A DNA stretch of 64,000 nucleotides from Helicobacter macacae MIT 99-5501 (lineage in GTDB: Bacteria; Campylobacterota; Campylobacteria; Campylobacterales; Helicobacteraceae), in assembly GCF_000507845.1 (NCBI RefSeq), contig NZ_KI669454.1, positions 1,280,746 to 1,344,745 of the forward strand. The letters run 5' to 3'. This document shows positions 26,902 to 35,029 of the stretch, piece after piece. The translations under genes and the position numbers were made by a program. Numbering within the stretch: position 1 is the first letter of the stretch; every line of letters starts with the position of its first letter. The notes under the pieces are model-generated. The model saw only the letters and a program-made list of their open reading frames with translations. It was not told the DNA's origin and did no database searches.

Positions 26902-29037
26902 ATGGCTTCAAAAACTGCTCCTGTGCGCTTAAAGCTCATTCACAGCACTGCTAATAGGGCGCGATTTTCCTACGCGCTCAAAAAAGGCGGTGCGATTCAA
27001 GCAATTCCGCTTCGTTTGGAGATTGAGTGCATAGAGGGCGTGAAATCTGTGCGTGTAAATGATATTTTGCACAATGTCATCATCACTTATGTGGGCGATG
27101 AGCGCGATTTAGAGCGCATTACGGAGTCTATCTTTACCACACTGCAAAATCTGCTAACCACTTCAAAAAGGCAAGTCTCAAGCGCGAGTATTTTTACCCT
27201 ACGCGATGAGATTCCAAGCAGTGCAGAAGTGGTGCGTTCAGCCACCGCGCTTATTAGCGAGCCTTTTATTAAGCCCCTAGCACCAAAGGCGGCTTTTAGC
27301 ACGATTGCAGCATATCCATTGCTAAAAAGTGGCGTGCAAGAGGCATTAAGCGATGGCGTTACTTCGCGCGTGCTAGAGGCTATGGCTGTGGCGATTTCGC
27401 TTTATCGTGCGGATTTTCGCACGGCAAATTCCACGAACTTTATGCTTACTTTGGGCGAATACATCGAAGAAATGACAATGTATAAAAGCGATGATTTGCT
27501 CCAAGAGCTTAGCAAGCCACAAGGTGGCGAAGCGTGGGTAGAAAAGCACATAAATGGCAAAGAAGAGTTGGTGCTAACGCAAACGCAAGATTTGCAAATC
27601 GGCGATATTGTCGTGGTGGGTGCGGGCGATAGTATCCTAATCGATGGGCATATTGTCTCTGGCGAAGCAATGGTAAATCAAATCTCAATGACGGGTGAAG
27701 CCACGCCTGTGAAGCGCGCAAGAGGCGATAGGGTGCTCTCTGGCACAATCGTGCAAGAAGGGCGAATCAAAGTGTGGGCAGAGAGCGTAGGTAGCCAAAC
27801 AGCCACCGCGCGAATAAAAAGCTATATCCAAGAAACGCTTACGCAAAAATCCTCCATTCAGCTAAGTGCGTCAAAAATGGCAGATAAACTCGTGCCAATC
27901 ACGCTAGGGCTTGCCATCCTCTCTTATGTCTTTAATCGCGATTTGACACGCGTGGCAAGTGTGCTTCAGGCGGATTATTCTTGTGCTTTGAAGCTCGCTA
28001 CGCCTGTGGCGTTTAAGTCTGCAATCTCAAGTGCGGGGAAAAATGGAATCATCATCAAAGGTGCAAAAAGCCTAGAATCGCTTAATGAAGCCGAAATCTT
28101 TGTCTTTGATAAGACAGGCACGCTTACCAAAGGCGAGCTAGAAGTCGTGCAGGTGCATAGCTTCTCGCCAAGTTGGGATAAAGAGCAGATTTTGAATCTC
28201 TCTGCTAGCATTGAGGAGCACTACTTCCACCCTGTGGCTGAAGCGGTGGTAAAGGCGGCAAGGGAGCAGAAGTTTAACCATATCCACCACGATGAAGTAA
28301 CTTTCATAGTCGCGCACGGCGTAAAAAGCCAAATCAATGGCAAAGAAGTGCTTATCGGCAATCGGCATTTCTTAGAGGACGATGAGGGCGTGGATATGAC
28401 GCCTCATAATTCTAAGATAAAAGAGCTTCTAGATTCTGGACATACGCCGCTTTTTATCGGCTATGATGGCAAACTACTTGGGCTAATCTTGCTAAAAGAT
28501 TCCCTGCGAGCTAATGCCAAAGAAGCCATTGCGCGACTTCGCAAAAGTGGTGTGAAACAAGTCATAATGCTTACAGGCGATGAGGAGAGCAAGGCAAAGG
28601 AAATCGCTAGCGAGCTAGGAATCGATAGATTTTATGCCAAACTTTTGCCCACCCAAAAAGCTGAAATTCTAGAATCTATAATGAATGAGGGGCATAAAGT
28701 CGCCTTTGTGGGGGACGGCATAAATGACGCACCCGCACTTATCAAAGCACATAGCGGAATCGGAATGTGCAAGGGCGCAGACATCGCCAAAGCAAGCGCG
28801 GACATTGTGCTACTAAAAGATGATATAGAGTCGGTGGCAGACGCGCGAGAGTTTGCGCTTGCGTGCCTAAACAAAGTCAATAAAAACTTCAAAATCACGG
28901 TGGTGGTAAATAGCGCGATTTTGGCTCTTGCCACCTTTGGCAAACTCTCCCCAATTCAGACGGCGTTTTTGCACAATGGCACGACTATCGGGTTATTGCT
29001 AAACGCCCTGCGTGGCATAACTGTGAGAAAAAGATAG
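26902..29037 (+). CDS. P1B-6-like metal P-type ATPase (FezB-like)
   Basis: A 711-residue P-type ATPase. Residues 1-90 form an HMA-like domain without CxxC (LIHSTANRARFSY). The core motifs are TGE (264-266), DKTGT (403-407), the P1B His-Pro in YFHPVAEA (443-444), TGD (558-560) and GDGINDAP (604-611). The membrane metal motif is DYSCALK (358-364). It lacks CPC/CPH/SPC and fits the SCA type assigned to the P1B-6 subgroup (recollection), which includes ferrosome FezB. It would pump a metal, probably iron, out of the cytoplasm or into a membrane compartment. The neighbours are small membrane proteins rather than a copper or zinc regulon. Confidence 0.85.
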   Translation: MASKTAPVRLKLIHSTANRARFSYALKKGGAIQAIPLRLEIECIEGVKSVRVNDILHNVIITYVGDERDLERITESIFTTLQNLLTTSKRQVSSASIFTLRDEIPSSAEVVRSATALISEPFIKPLAPKAAFSTIAAYPLLKSGVQEALSDGVTSRVLEAMAVAISLYRADFRTANSTNFMLTLGEYIEEMTMYKSDDLLQELSKPQGGEAWVEKHINGKEELVLTQTQDLQIGDIVVVGAGDSILIDGHIVSGEAMVNQISMTGEATPVKRARGDRVLSGTIVQEGRIKVWAESVGSQTATARIKSYIQETLTQKSSIQLSASKMADKLVPITLGLAILSYVFNRDLTRVASVLQADYSCALKLATPVAFKSAISSAGKNGIIIKGAKSLESLNEAEIFVFDKTGTLTKGELEVVQVHSFSPSWDKEQILNLSASIEEHYFHPVAEAVVKAAREQKFNHIHHDEVTFIVAHGVKSQINGKEVLIGNRHFLEDDEGVDMTPHNSKIKELLDSGHTPLFIGYDGKLLGLILLKDSLRANAKEAIARLRKSGVKQVIMLTGDEESKAKEIASELGIDRFYAKLLPTQKAEILESIMNEGHKVAFVGDGINDAPALIKAHSGIGMCKGADIAKASADIVLLKDDIESVADAREFALACLNKVNKNFKITVVVNSAILALATFGKLSPIQTAFLHNGTTIGLLLNALRGITVRKR

Positions 29038-29046
29038 GGAGGGAAA

Positions 29047-29160
29047 ATGCCACTAATGCCCCTAGCTCTCATCGGTTGCGTGGTGCTGCTTTGCAAAGTG
29101 GCAAATGGAAGTGCTAAGAAGTTTAGAAAAATACTCAAAGACAAAAAGGAGAGAAAATGA
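29047..29160 (+). CDS. 37-residue single-helix membrane peptide
   Basis: ATG 29047 follows a GGGAGGG ribosome site nine bases after the ATPase stop. The frame encodes a hydrophobic helix (LMPLALIGCVVLLCKVAN) and a Lys/Arg tail, and it ends by overlapping the next start as ATGA. The spacing, ribosome site and coupling make it a likely real gene although very short. Its role is probably structural or regulatory for the ATPase; that is inference. Confidence 0.6.
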   Translation: MPLMPLALIGCVVLLCKVANGSAKKFRKILKDKKERK

Positions 29161-29507
29161 ACACAACAACAAAAACACTAAACACAAAAAGCGCAAAAAC
29201 ATTGGGCGCAAAAACGCTAAAAAGTCAAAACACAACAACAAGCGCGACAAAGAGCGTAAAAATCAGCGAGGCTAAAAAAGACAAAGGCTTTAATCTAAGC
29301 CTAAAAACCTTGCAAGTCGCAGAACTCTTTACCTCAATCGAATCAAAAAGAGAATTTGCCAAGCTAGGAATGAGTGTTTCACTGCTTACTTGTGTGGGAA
29401 GCGCGTTTTTTAAGGGCAATTTTGCACGAAATCTACATATCGCTTCAGGTGTTGCGTTAGTTGGCTTTAGCATTTGGCATCATAGCTTGTATGATAAAAA
29501 TAAGTAG
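29157..29507 (+). CDS. Small two-helix membrane protein ending the metal-ATPase cluster
   Basis: A 116-residue protein. The first 45 residues are Lys/Thr/Ser-rich, then come two membrane helices (LGMSVSLLTCVGSAFF and HIASGVALVGFSIWHH) with a conserved-looking His-rich end (IWHHSLYDKNK). No family is recognised. It is coupled to the 37-residue gene by ATGA overlap, with AAGGAG upstream. Its last 102 bases are duplicated at 33456-33557 with only synonymous differences, marking the insertion point of the following island. Confidence 0.65.
   Translation: MNTTTKTLNTKSAKTLGAKTLKSQNTTTSATKSVKISEAKKDKGFNLSLKTLQVAELFTSIESKREFAKLGMSVSLLTCVGSAFFKGNFARNLHIASGVALVGFSIWHHSLYDKNK
29406..29507 (+). repeat. 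Left copy of 102-bp direct repeat (3' end of the 29157 gene)
   Basis: Bases 29406-29507 recur at 33456-33557 with four differences in 102, all in third codon positions and all silent in the gene's frame. Similarity stops exactly at the TAG stop codon on the right side. The two copies flank the peptide/radical SAM/SNF2 segment. Confidence 0.9.
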
Positions 29508-29670
29508 GGCGATTTGCGAAAGGGACTTGGCATTTCTAATTGCGATGAACCAAAGCCCTAGTATTCATTAGATATGTTGCATTAGCAATGCTTGTGGCAA
29601 TTTAATAGAATACAGACGATAAAAACATTTTAAACCTAATAGCACCACTCCATTATATTCATATTAACGC

Positions 29671-29696
29671 TTGACATTTTTTTTTTGTGGTATCGT
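29671..29696 (+). promoter_or_regulatory. Candidate promoter with T10 spacer before the peptide gene
   Basis: A perfect TTGACA (29671-29676) is followed by ten T (29677-29686), GTGG and TATCGT (29691-29696), a spacer of only 14 bases. Ribosome site AAAAGGAG and the peptide ATG follow at 29729. Changes in the T run would move the spacer toward the optimal 16-18, so expression could vary by slippage. Confidence 0.5.
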
Positions 29697-29728
29697 TCCG
29701 CTTCGTTATTTAAACAAAAGGAGCGAAA

Positions 29729-29818
29729 ATGAAGCAATTTACCATTGTAAAACGAGTCATTAAAGACAAGGCTGTTAGTCGTTATTGTTTTAAAAATTGC
29801 CAAGTTAATGGCAACTAG
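29729..29818 (+). CDS. 29-residue candidate RiPP precursor peptide
   Basis: ATG 29729 sits six bases after AAAAGGAG. The frame encodes a basic N-terminal part (MKQFTIVKRVIKDKAVSR) and a Cys-containing end (YCFKNCQVNGN), then TAG. It lies 75 bases upstream of a radical SAM/SPASM gene with an apparent RRE-like N-terminus. This is the usual layout of a ribosomally made, post-translationally modified peptide, with residues 1-18 as leader and the Tyr-Cys-Phe-Lys-Asn-Cys region as core. I recognise no named precursor family. Confidence 0.6.
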   Translation: MKQFTIVKRVIKDKAVSRYCFKNCQVNGN

Positions 29819-29845
29819 CAAAACCATACAGCTTTGCAATATATG

Positions 29846-29877
29846 CAACTTTTAAAATTATTTAATTTTAAAAGTTG
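29846..29877 (+). terminator. 14-bp perfect hairpin between peptide and radical SAM genes
   Basis: CAACTTTTAAAATT (29846-29859), loop ATTT, and AATTTTAAAAGTTG (29864-29877) are perfect complements, extendable by two G-T pairs. Placed 27 bases after the peptide stop and 16 bases before the radical SAM ATG, it may attenuate transcription so that the peptide is made in excess over the enzyme. It lacks a strong T run. Confidence 0.6.
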
Positions 29878-29893
29878 TGCTTTTAGGATTTTT

Positions 29894-31204
29894 ATGACAA
29901 CCTCCACAAATCAAATCAATGAAAATGATATATTGCCTCTGCCTAAAACGCTAGAATTTTGCAAAATCAATAATGAAATGTTAGTCATTGCACCTGGTTG
30001 CGGGAATATCATAGGATTGTTCAATGAAAATCAAGTAGAGATATTTGAAAATCTACGACAACATTCCATTATTGATACTGAAAAAATGGCAAAAAATGAA
30101 GCGGATTTTAATTTTGTAGTGGCACAAATTTTAGATAGAGAATTTTTTGATAGTCCGCTTGATATGTATGATGAGTATGATACTGTGCAAATATATTTAA
30201 CAAATGCTTGTAATTTATCTTGTCCGCATTGCTATGTCAATGCTGGAGTGGCAAATAAAAATGAATTAGAAGCAAATCAATGGTTTGCTGTGCTTGATGA
30301 ATTAGCAAAAAATGGCACAAAAGAAGTTATTTTTAGTGGTGGGGAAATATTGCTGTATAAAAAGTGCATAGAAGTCATAAAATATGCTAAAAGTCTTGGT
30401 TTTATAGTAAGCCTTAAAAGCAATGGGACGCTATGGAGTAAAGAGCAAATTAGTGATGTTGCGCCTTTTATAGATGATATACAAATTAGCATTGATGGCA
30501 TAAATGAAGAGATGAATGCAAAGGTGCGCGGGGCTAATAGCTTTCAAAAGGCATTATTTTGCGTGGAGCAATTTTTAAAATGTGGCACAAAAGTTATTAT
30601 CGCTACAACACCGACTTATGCTAATATCAATGAAATAGAAGCTGGTTTTGTGGCATTTGCGACAGATTTGCTGAAAAAATATGGGAAAAATTTGAGTTTT
30701 ATTGTATCGCAAAAAATGCTTGGTGGGCGTGGCATTGCAATGAAATTTGATGATGAATCTAAGCACTATGCAAAAACGACAGATTCGCTAATGGAGCAAA
30801 TCTATCCTAATTATAAATTAAAAAATTTAGCAATCAGCATTGAGAAAAAACAGCGCGTTAGAAATTGTGGCTATGGAAATTTGACTTTTGCAAGTAACGG
30901 CAATATTTATCTTTGTAATCGTATTGATGAGTTGCGTCCATTTGCAAATATCAATGATGATTTAAAAGAAGTCTTACATAAAGCAAAAGAATTTAATGCA
31001 AAAAGTAGTGTAGATTTTGTAAATCCGTGTAAAAATTGTAGTGTTAGATACATTTGTGGTGGTGGGTGTAGAATCGATGAATATAACTTTAAAGGTAGGC
31101 AAGAATTATTAGGCAAAGAGCTAGTAAAGGAATGTAGTGAGAATTTTAGAATAAAATTTAAACAATCATTACTTAATGGACTAAAATATGTCTATGCGAT
31201 ATGA
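29894..31204 (+). CDS. Radical SAM/SPASM peptide-modifying enzyme
   Basis: A 436-residue enzyme. Residues 15-90 look like a PqqD-type precursor-recognition domain (MLVIAPGCGNIIGLFNENQVEIFENLRQ, continuing to ILDREFF). The radical SAM cluster motif CxxxCxxC is C106-C110-C113 (NACNLSCPHCY), with the GGE-type motif SGGEILLY near 148. C-terminal SPASM cysteines are at about 325, 341, 379, 382, 388, 392 and 414 (CKNC, YICGGGC). It should bind three Fe-S clusters and install a radical crosslink or epimerisation on a peptide. ATG 29894 has AGGA upstream. An upstream TTG frame at 29834 runs through a hairpin and is rejected. Confidence 0.88.
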   Translation: MTTSTNQINENDILPLPKTLEFCKINNEMLVIAPGCGNIIGLFNENQVEIFENLRQHSIIDTEKMAKNEADFNFVVAQILDREFFDSPLDMYDEYDTVQIYLTNACNLSCPHCYVNAGVANKNELEANQWFAVLDELAKNGTKEVIFSGGEILLYKKCIEVIKYAKSLGFIVSLKSNGTLWSKEQISDVAPFIDDIQISIDGINEEMNAKVRGANSFQKALFCVEQFLKCGTKVIIATTPTYANINEIEAGFVAFATDLLKKYGKNLSFIVSQKMLGGRGIAMKFDDESKHYAKTTDSLMEQIYPNYKLKNLAISIEKKQRVRNCGYGNLTFASNGNIYLCNRIDELRPFANINDDLKEVLHKAKEFNAKSSVDFVNPCKNCSVRYICGGGCRIDEYNFKGRQELLGKELVKECSENFRIKFKQSLLNGLKYVYAI

Positions 31205-33407
31205 TTTACGACTTCGATTTAATTGCATTGACGATAAGATTTGCGTAGAGTTTCAAAAAAATGTAGATAAATTAGCACCAGCCGTTAGGACAAAAAGTGC
31301 CATTGCCAATGCAAAATTAAGTGATGGTGAAAAAGAATTGCTAATATTTTTACAACAAATTGATGGCAAATATCCGCCTTTTACCATACAAAAAGAATTA
31401 TTTTGTGAATTATTGTTTGAAAAAATTGCGAATCTTAATTTTTTATTTACGCAAACTAGAAGTAGAAGTTTAAGGCGAATATACAATATGCCTTTTAAAG
31501 CAAATTCTTATAGCTTTGATAAACTTAAACCGACAAATATTAAGATTTACATTGCAAGTATTTTTGCCAATAAATGTCGTGTGGAATCTTATTTTGATTT
31601 TAGTGGCAATGAAATTCCGTTAGGATATGATTTTTTAATAGTCAAAGAAAAAATGCTTTTTAAAATGGATACAGCTGATATTATCAACAAAGCAAATGAG
31701 ATTGTCCCAAATATCTTTGAAACTCATTTTTCTTTTGATGAGTTAAATGCACTTAAAAAAGAATTTATTGTATTAGTAAAATCACAAGACAATAAGCATA
31801 AAAGTGTTAGTTTTGGCAAAGATTCTAGTGGATTTTTATCGTTTGATAAAAATGTAGAAGTAGATACAAATTTGTATAATAATTTATTACAAGCATATTT
31901 GAAAGGTAAAAATTATGTAGAATTTGATGATAAAGTGCTATTTGTTAAAGATTCAGATTTCAATGAAAAAACCATATTACAGGTTATACAACAATCTAAT
32001 ATTGAGCCAAGTAATATTGTAGAGTTTTTAGAAAAGATTAAGAATATTAAACAATATCCTTGCGATTATGCCTTAAAAAATCTAACAAAAAGTATTAAAG
32101 TTCCGCTAAAACCTTATCAAATTGATGGTGTTTTATGGCTGTGTAATCTATATAAAAATAACGCGTGTGGAGGGTTATTGGCTGATGATATGGGATTAGG
32201 AAAAACGCTACAAACGATTTGCTTTTTTGTGCTTAATGATATTAGTAATATTCTTATTATATCACCAGCTTCACTTGTGCAAAATTGGAAAAATGAAATT
32301 TTAAAATTTTCACATATTAACGAAAATGATATTTCCATAAATTTGCAGGATTCTAAAATCCAAATTCTCTCTTATGAAAGTGCAAGAATTAACCTTTCAA
32401 AACTTAGTAAATATCAACTTTTAATCTTAGATGAATCGCAAAAGATTAAAAATGACAAAACACAAATTTTTAATGCAATAAATCAAATAGAGCGCGATTT
32501 TACTATTATCATAAGTGGCACACCCATTGAAAATTCTTTGTTAGACTTATGGAATATGATGAGCGCAGTTAATGTGAATTTTAAGTGGCTTTATGAGAAC
32601 AAAATTGCTCCTTTTATAAACGATTCACAAAATGCTATTCATTTAAGTATAAAATTATTAAGTTCATTTATCAAAAGACGCAAAAAAGATGAAGTGCTAA
32701 ATCTACCCGATAGATATGATGAAACTATTTTTATTGATTTTAGCAGTGCTGAAAAAGACGCCTATAATGAAATCTATAAAATCTTTTATTCTGCTTTAAA
32801 ATCTGGTTTGTCTGCTAGGGCAAATTTTGTTATATTAGAAGGACTTTTAAGGCTTAGGCAATTTTGCAGTTTGCATAGCATTATTCCTACCATTCTTTAT
32901 GATTGCCAAAATCTACACGATTCAAAGTTAAATGTGTTGCTTGAATTGGTTCATAATATAATTGACAAAAACGAGAAAGTGATTATTTTTTCACAATTTA
33001 CAAAGAGTTTGGAAAAACTTAAAATCGCACTAAACACAATAAATTTTCTATACTTAGATGGCAGTATATCTAAACAAAATAGAGCAAAATTGATAGAAAA
33101 ATTCCAAGCACCCAATAGTCCATTTAGCGTGTTTTTGGTAAGCCTAAAAGCTGGTGGTATCGGGCTAAATCTTACAAATGCGCAAAATGCTATTATATTA
33201 GAGCCTTGGTTTAATCCAGCCATTGAGGAACAGGCATTTAGCAGAATCCACCGAATCGGACAAGATAAAAAAGTGCGTATTTATAGATTGCTTTATTCAA
33301 ATAGCATAGAAGCACAAATTGACAATCTAATCAACTATAAACTTAGCCTTTCGCAAAATCTTAATAGCGAATTATTAAAAATTGCTAAAAACATATTTTC
33401 AGATTGA
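31188..33407 (+). CDS. SNF2-family helicase-like ATPase
   Basis: A 739-residue protein overlapping the radical SAM gene by 17 bases. Residues 1-300 match no family I know. The SNF2 ATPase then shows LADDMGLGKT (331-340), LILDESQ (412-418, a DEAH-box variant), SGTPIEN (443-449), LVSLKAGGIGLNL (650-662) and RIHRIGQ (686-692), i.e. both RecA lobes intact. SNF2 proteins translocate on double-stranded DNA and remodel protein-DNA complexes. In bacteria they occur in defence systems (for example DISARM DrmD) and as RapA/HepA. Pairing with a radical SAM peptide enzyme is unusual. A translational start at 31194 is also possible. Confidence 0.88.
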   Translation: MSMRYDLRLRFNCIDDKICVEFQKNVDKLAPAVRTKSAIANAKLSDGEKELLIFLQQIDGKYPPFTIQKELFCELLFEKIANLNFLFTQTRSRSLRRIYNMPFKANSYSFDKLKPTNIKIYIASIFANKCRVESYFDFSGNEIPLGYDFLIVKEKMLFKMDTADIINKANEIVPNIFETHFSFDELNALKKEFIVLVKSQDNKHKSVSFGKDSSGFLSFDKNVEVDTNLYNNLLQAYLKGKNYVEFDDKVLFVKDSDFNEKTILQVIQQSNIEPSNIVEFLEKIKNIKQYPCDYALKNLTKSIKVPLKPYQIDGVLWLCNLYKNNACGGLLADDMGLGKTLQTICFFVLNDISNILIISPASLVQNWKNEILKFSHINENDISINLQDSKIQILSYESARINLSKLSKYQLLILDESQKIKNDKTQIFNAINQIERDFTIIISGTPIENSLLDLWNMMSAVNVNFKWLYENKIAPFINDSQNAIHLSIKLLSSFIKRRKKDEVLNLPDRYDETIFIDFSSAEKDAYNEIYKIFYSALKSGLSARANFVILEGLLRLRQFCSLHSIIPTILYDCQNLHDSKLNVLLELVHNIIDKNEKVIIFSQFTKSLEKLKIALNTINFLYLDGSISKQNRAKLIEKFQAPNSPFSVFLVSLKAGGIGLNLTNAQNAIILEPWFNPAIEEQAFSRIHRIGQDKKVRIYRLLYSNSIEAQIDNLINYKLSLSQNLNSELLKIAKNIFSD

Positions 33408-33455
33408 GCTAATTGATTGCATAAATTAAATAACCGTATAAAGCTAACAGAGTGT

Positions 33456-33557
33456 TTTTTTAAGGGCAATTTTGCGCGAAATCTGCATATCGCTTCAGGT
33501 GTCGCGTTAGTTGGCTTTAGCATTTGGCATCATAGCTTGTATGACAAAAATAAGTAG
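33456..33557 (+). repeat. Right copy of 102-bp direct repeat
   Basis: This copy matches 29406-29507 at 98 of 102 bases, including the frame and its TAG stop, but it has no start codon or upstream part of the gene. It is therefore a 3' fragment left when the island entered, or the original gene end displaced by it. It is followed after five bases by the stop of the minus-strand hydrolase. Confidence 0.9.
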
Positions 33558-33562
33558 AGAAT

Positions 33563-35029
33563 TTACCTTTTTATTACCACTTCGCCATTGATATATAGCA
33601 TATCTACTTTTTTGGCATTTGTGAGAAAATGCAAAATAGGCGTAGCAGAATCAGCGATTTTGGGAATCCCAAATAGCGCGAAATCAGCGTATTTCCCGCG
33701 CTTTAGCTCGCCATTTTCTAGCCCTAAAGCCTGCGCCCCATAGCGTGTAGCACTAAGCAAAAGCAGCTTTGCAGCCTCTCCTAGCCCAAACCCCTCGCAA
33801 AGCCCTAGCCCAAATAGTGCAGAGCGCATCTCATCTAGCAGATTTGTATCGACATTGCTACTTGCGCCATCTGTGCCAATGGCAAGCGAGTGTGCAAACC
33901 TAGAATCCACCCGCCTAAAGTGTGCAATATCAAGCATTTTGCCACCTAGCAGGCGATTTGAGCGAGGACAAGTAGTGATGAAATGCCCCGCGTCCAAAAT
34001 CCGCCCTAGCTCCACCTCACTCATTGCTACACAATGCGTAAGCACTGCTTGCACGCCACTAAAAAGCTCCAAAAACTCGCTTATCTCATATAGTGGCTTT
34101 GGGTTTGGTATTTTTAGCGTATCGGCATAAAAGCCCTTAAACCACCCGCTTTTGGACTCTAGCCATTCCCGCTCACTTGCAGACTCTAGGAAATGCGCGC
34201 TTATGATAGGCTTTGTGCTACTTTTTTGCGTAGCAAAATCTATCACCTTTTTTGCTAGCTCACTATGCACCGAGTAGGGCGAGTGTATCGCTACGCGCGG
34301 GATAAATCGCTCACTTTTTACCTCAAACGCACTCTCAAACCGCTCCCTAAACCTTACAAAACTATTTTCCACTTCACTAGCCCCCAAAACCTCGCAAAAA
34401 TACGACACACGCAAAGGTGAGTGTGCCAACGCTAGCATATCCCCTCCATAGCTAGAAATCGCACCCACACTCCCTACCCCACATTCCAGCTGTGTGTTTA
34501 TCTGCTTTTTAAGCACTGATTCTAGCTTCTCTAGCACGCCTCCACGATAGCTCATCACAGAGGCTAGCCACGCCTCAAAGCTCCCATAGGCAAAGCTAGT
34601 CGTATTTGCCCCAAACTCAAAGTGAATATGAGCATTTACAAACGCAGGTAGTAGTATGCAGTCGCTAAAAAACTGCTTTTTTATAGGCTTTTTAGCCTTT
34701 TTTTTATTTTTTTCCCTTTTGGCAAAATCTAGCGCAAAATCCCTATCAAAACTAGAATCCAAACTACGCCCGCTAAGCTTGCCAAAGCCTTTGGCAAAAT
34801 CCACACTAGATTTTATGCTAGATTTTGCGTCAAACCCTGCCCCAAAATCCGCACCAAAATCCGCACTAGATTCTATGCTAAAATCTGTATTTGATTCTAT
34901 CTTGGATTCTAGCTCTTTATACTCTCCCACAGCGAGAATCCGCCCATTTTCAAACACCACACCACCATTCTTTATGATAGTGAAATCCTCATCACATACA
35001 AAAACCAAACTCGCACCGATTAGCCGCAT
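33563..35029 (-). CDS. Amidohydrolase, probable aminofutalosine deaminase
   Basis: A 488-residue metal-dependent hydrolase: metal ligands HIH in FVNAHIHFEFGA, His in VAIHSPYSVHSE, ISAHFLES, LTHCVAMSE, and the catalytic Asp in IGTDGASSNVD. This is the ATZ/TRZ deaminase pattern. In Campylobacterota the corresponding enzyme (H. pylori HP0267, from memory) deaminates 6-amino-6-deoxyfutalosine in menaquinone synthesis. No other futalosine gene is adjacent, so the substrate is inferred. A Ser/Asp/Phe/Gly-rich insert of about 65 residues (roughly 45-110) interrupts the N-terminal beta domain and is built from repeated AGATTCTAG-like DNA. Confidence 0.8.
   Translation of the reverse strand: MRLIGASLVFVCDEDFTIIKNGGVVFENGRILAVGEYKELESKIESNTDFSIESSADFGADFGAGFDAKSSIKSSVDFAKGFGKLSGRSLDSSFDRDFALDFAKREKNKKKAKKPIKKQFFSDCILLPAFVNAHIHFEFGANTTSFAYGSFEAWLASVMSYRGGVLEKLESVLKKQINTQLECGVGSVGAISSYGGDMLALAHSPLRVSYFCEVLGASEVENSFVRFRERFESAFEVKSERFIPRVAIHSPYSVHSELAKKVIDFATQKSSTKPIISAHFLESASEREWLESKSGWFKGFYADTLKIPNPKPLYEISEFLELFSGVQAVLTHCVAMSEVELGRILDAGHFITTCPRSNRLLGGKMLDIAHFRRVDSRFAHSLAIGTDGASSNVDTNLLDEMRSALFGLGLCEGFGLGEAAKLLLLSATRYGAQALGLENGELKRGKYADFALFGIPKIADSATPILHFLTNAKKVDMLYINGEVVIKR

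Larger units (their letters stand above)
29508..33455 (+). mobile_element. AT-rich inserted segment carrying peptide, radical SAM and SNF2 genes
   Basis: The segment lies between the two 102-bp repeats, is visibly more AT-rich than both flanks, and contains three same-strand genes unrelated to the neighbours. Integration at the 3' end of a gene with regeneration of that end is typical of site-specific elements. No integrase or transposase is present, though, so homologous recombination with donor DNA is an alternative. Outside the three genes, 29508-29670 and 33408-33455 show no further genes. Confidence 0.65.
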
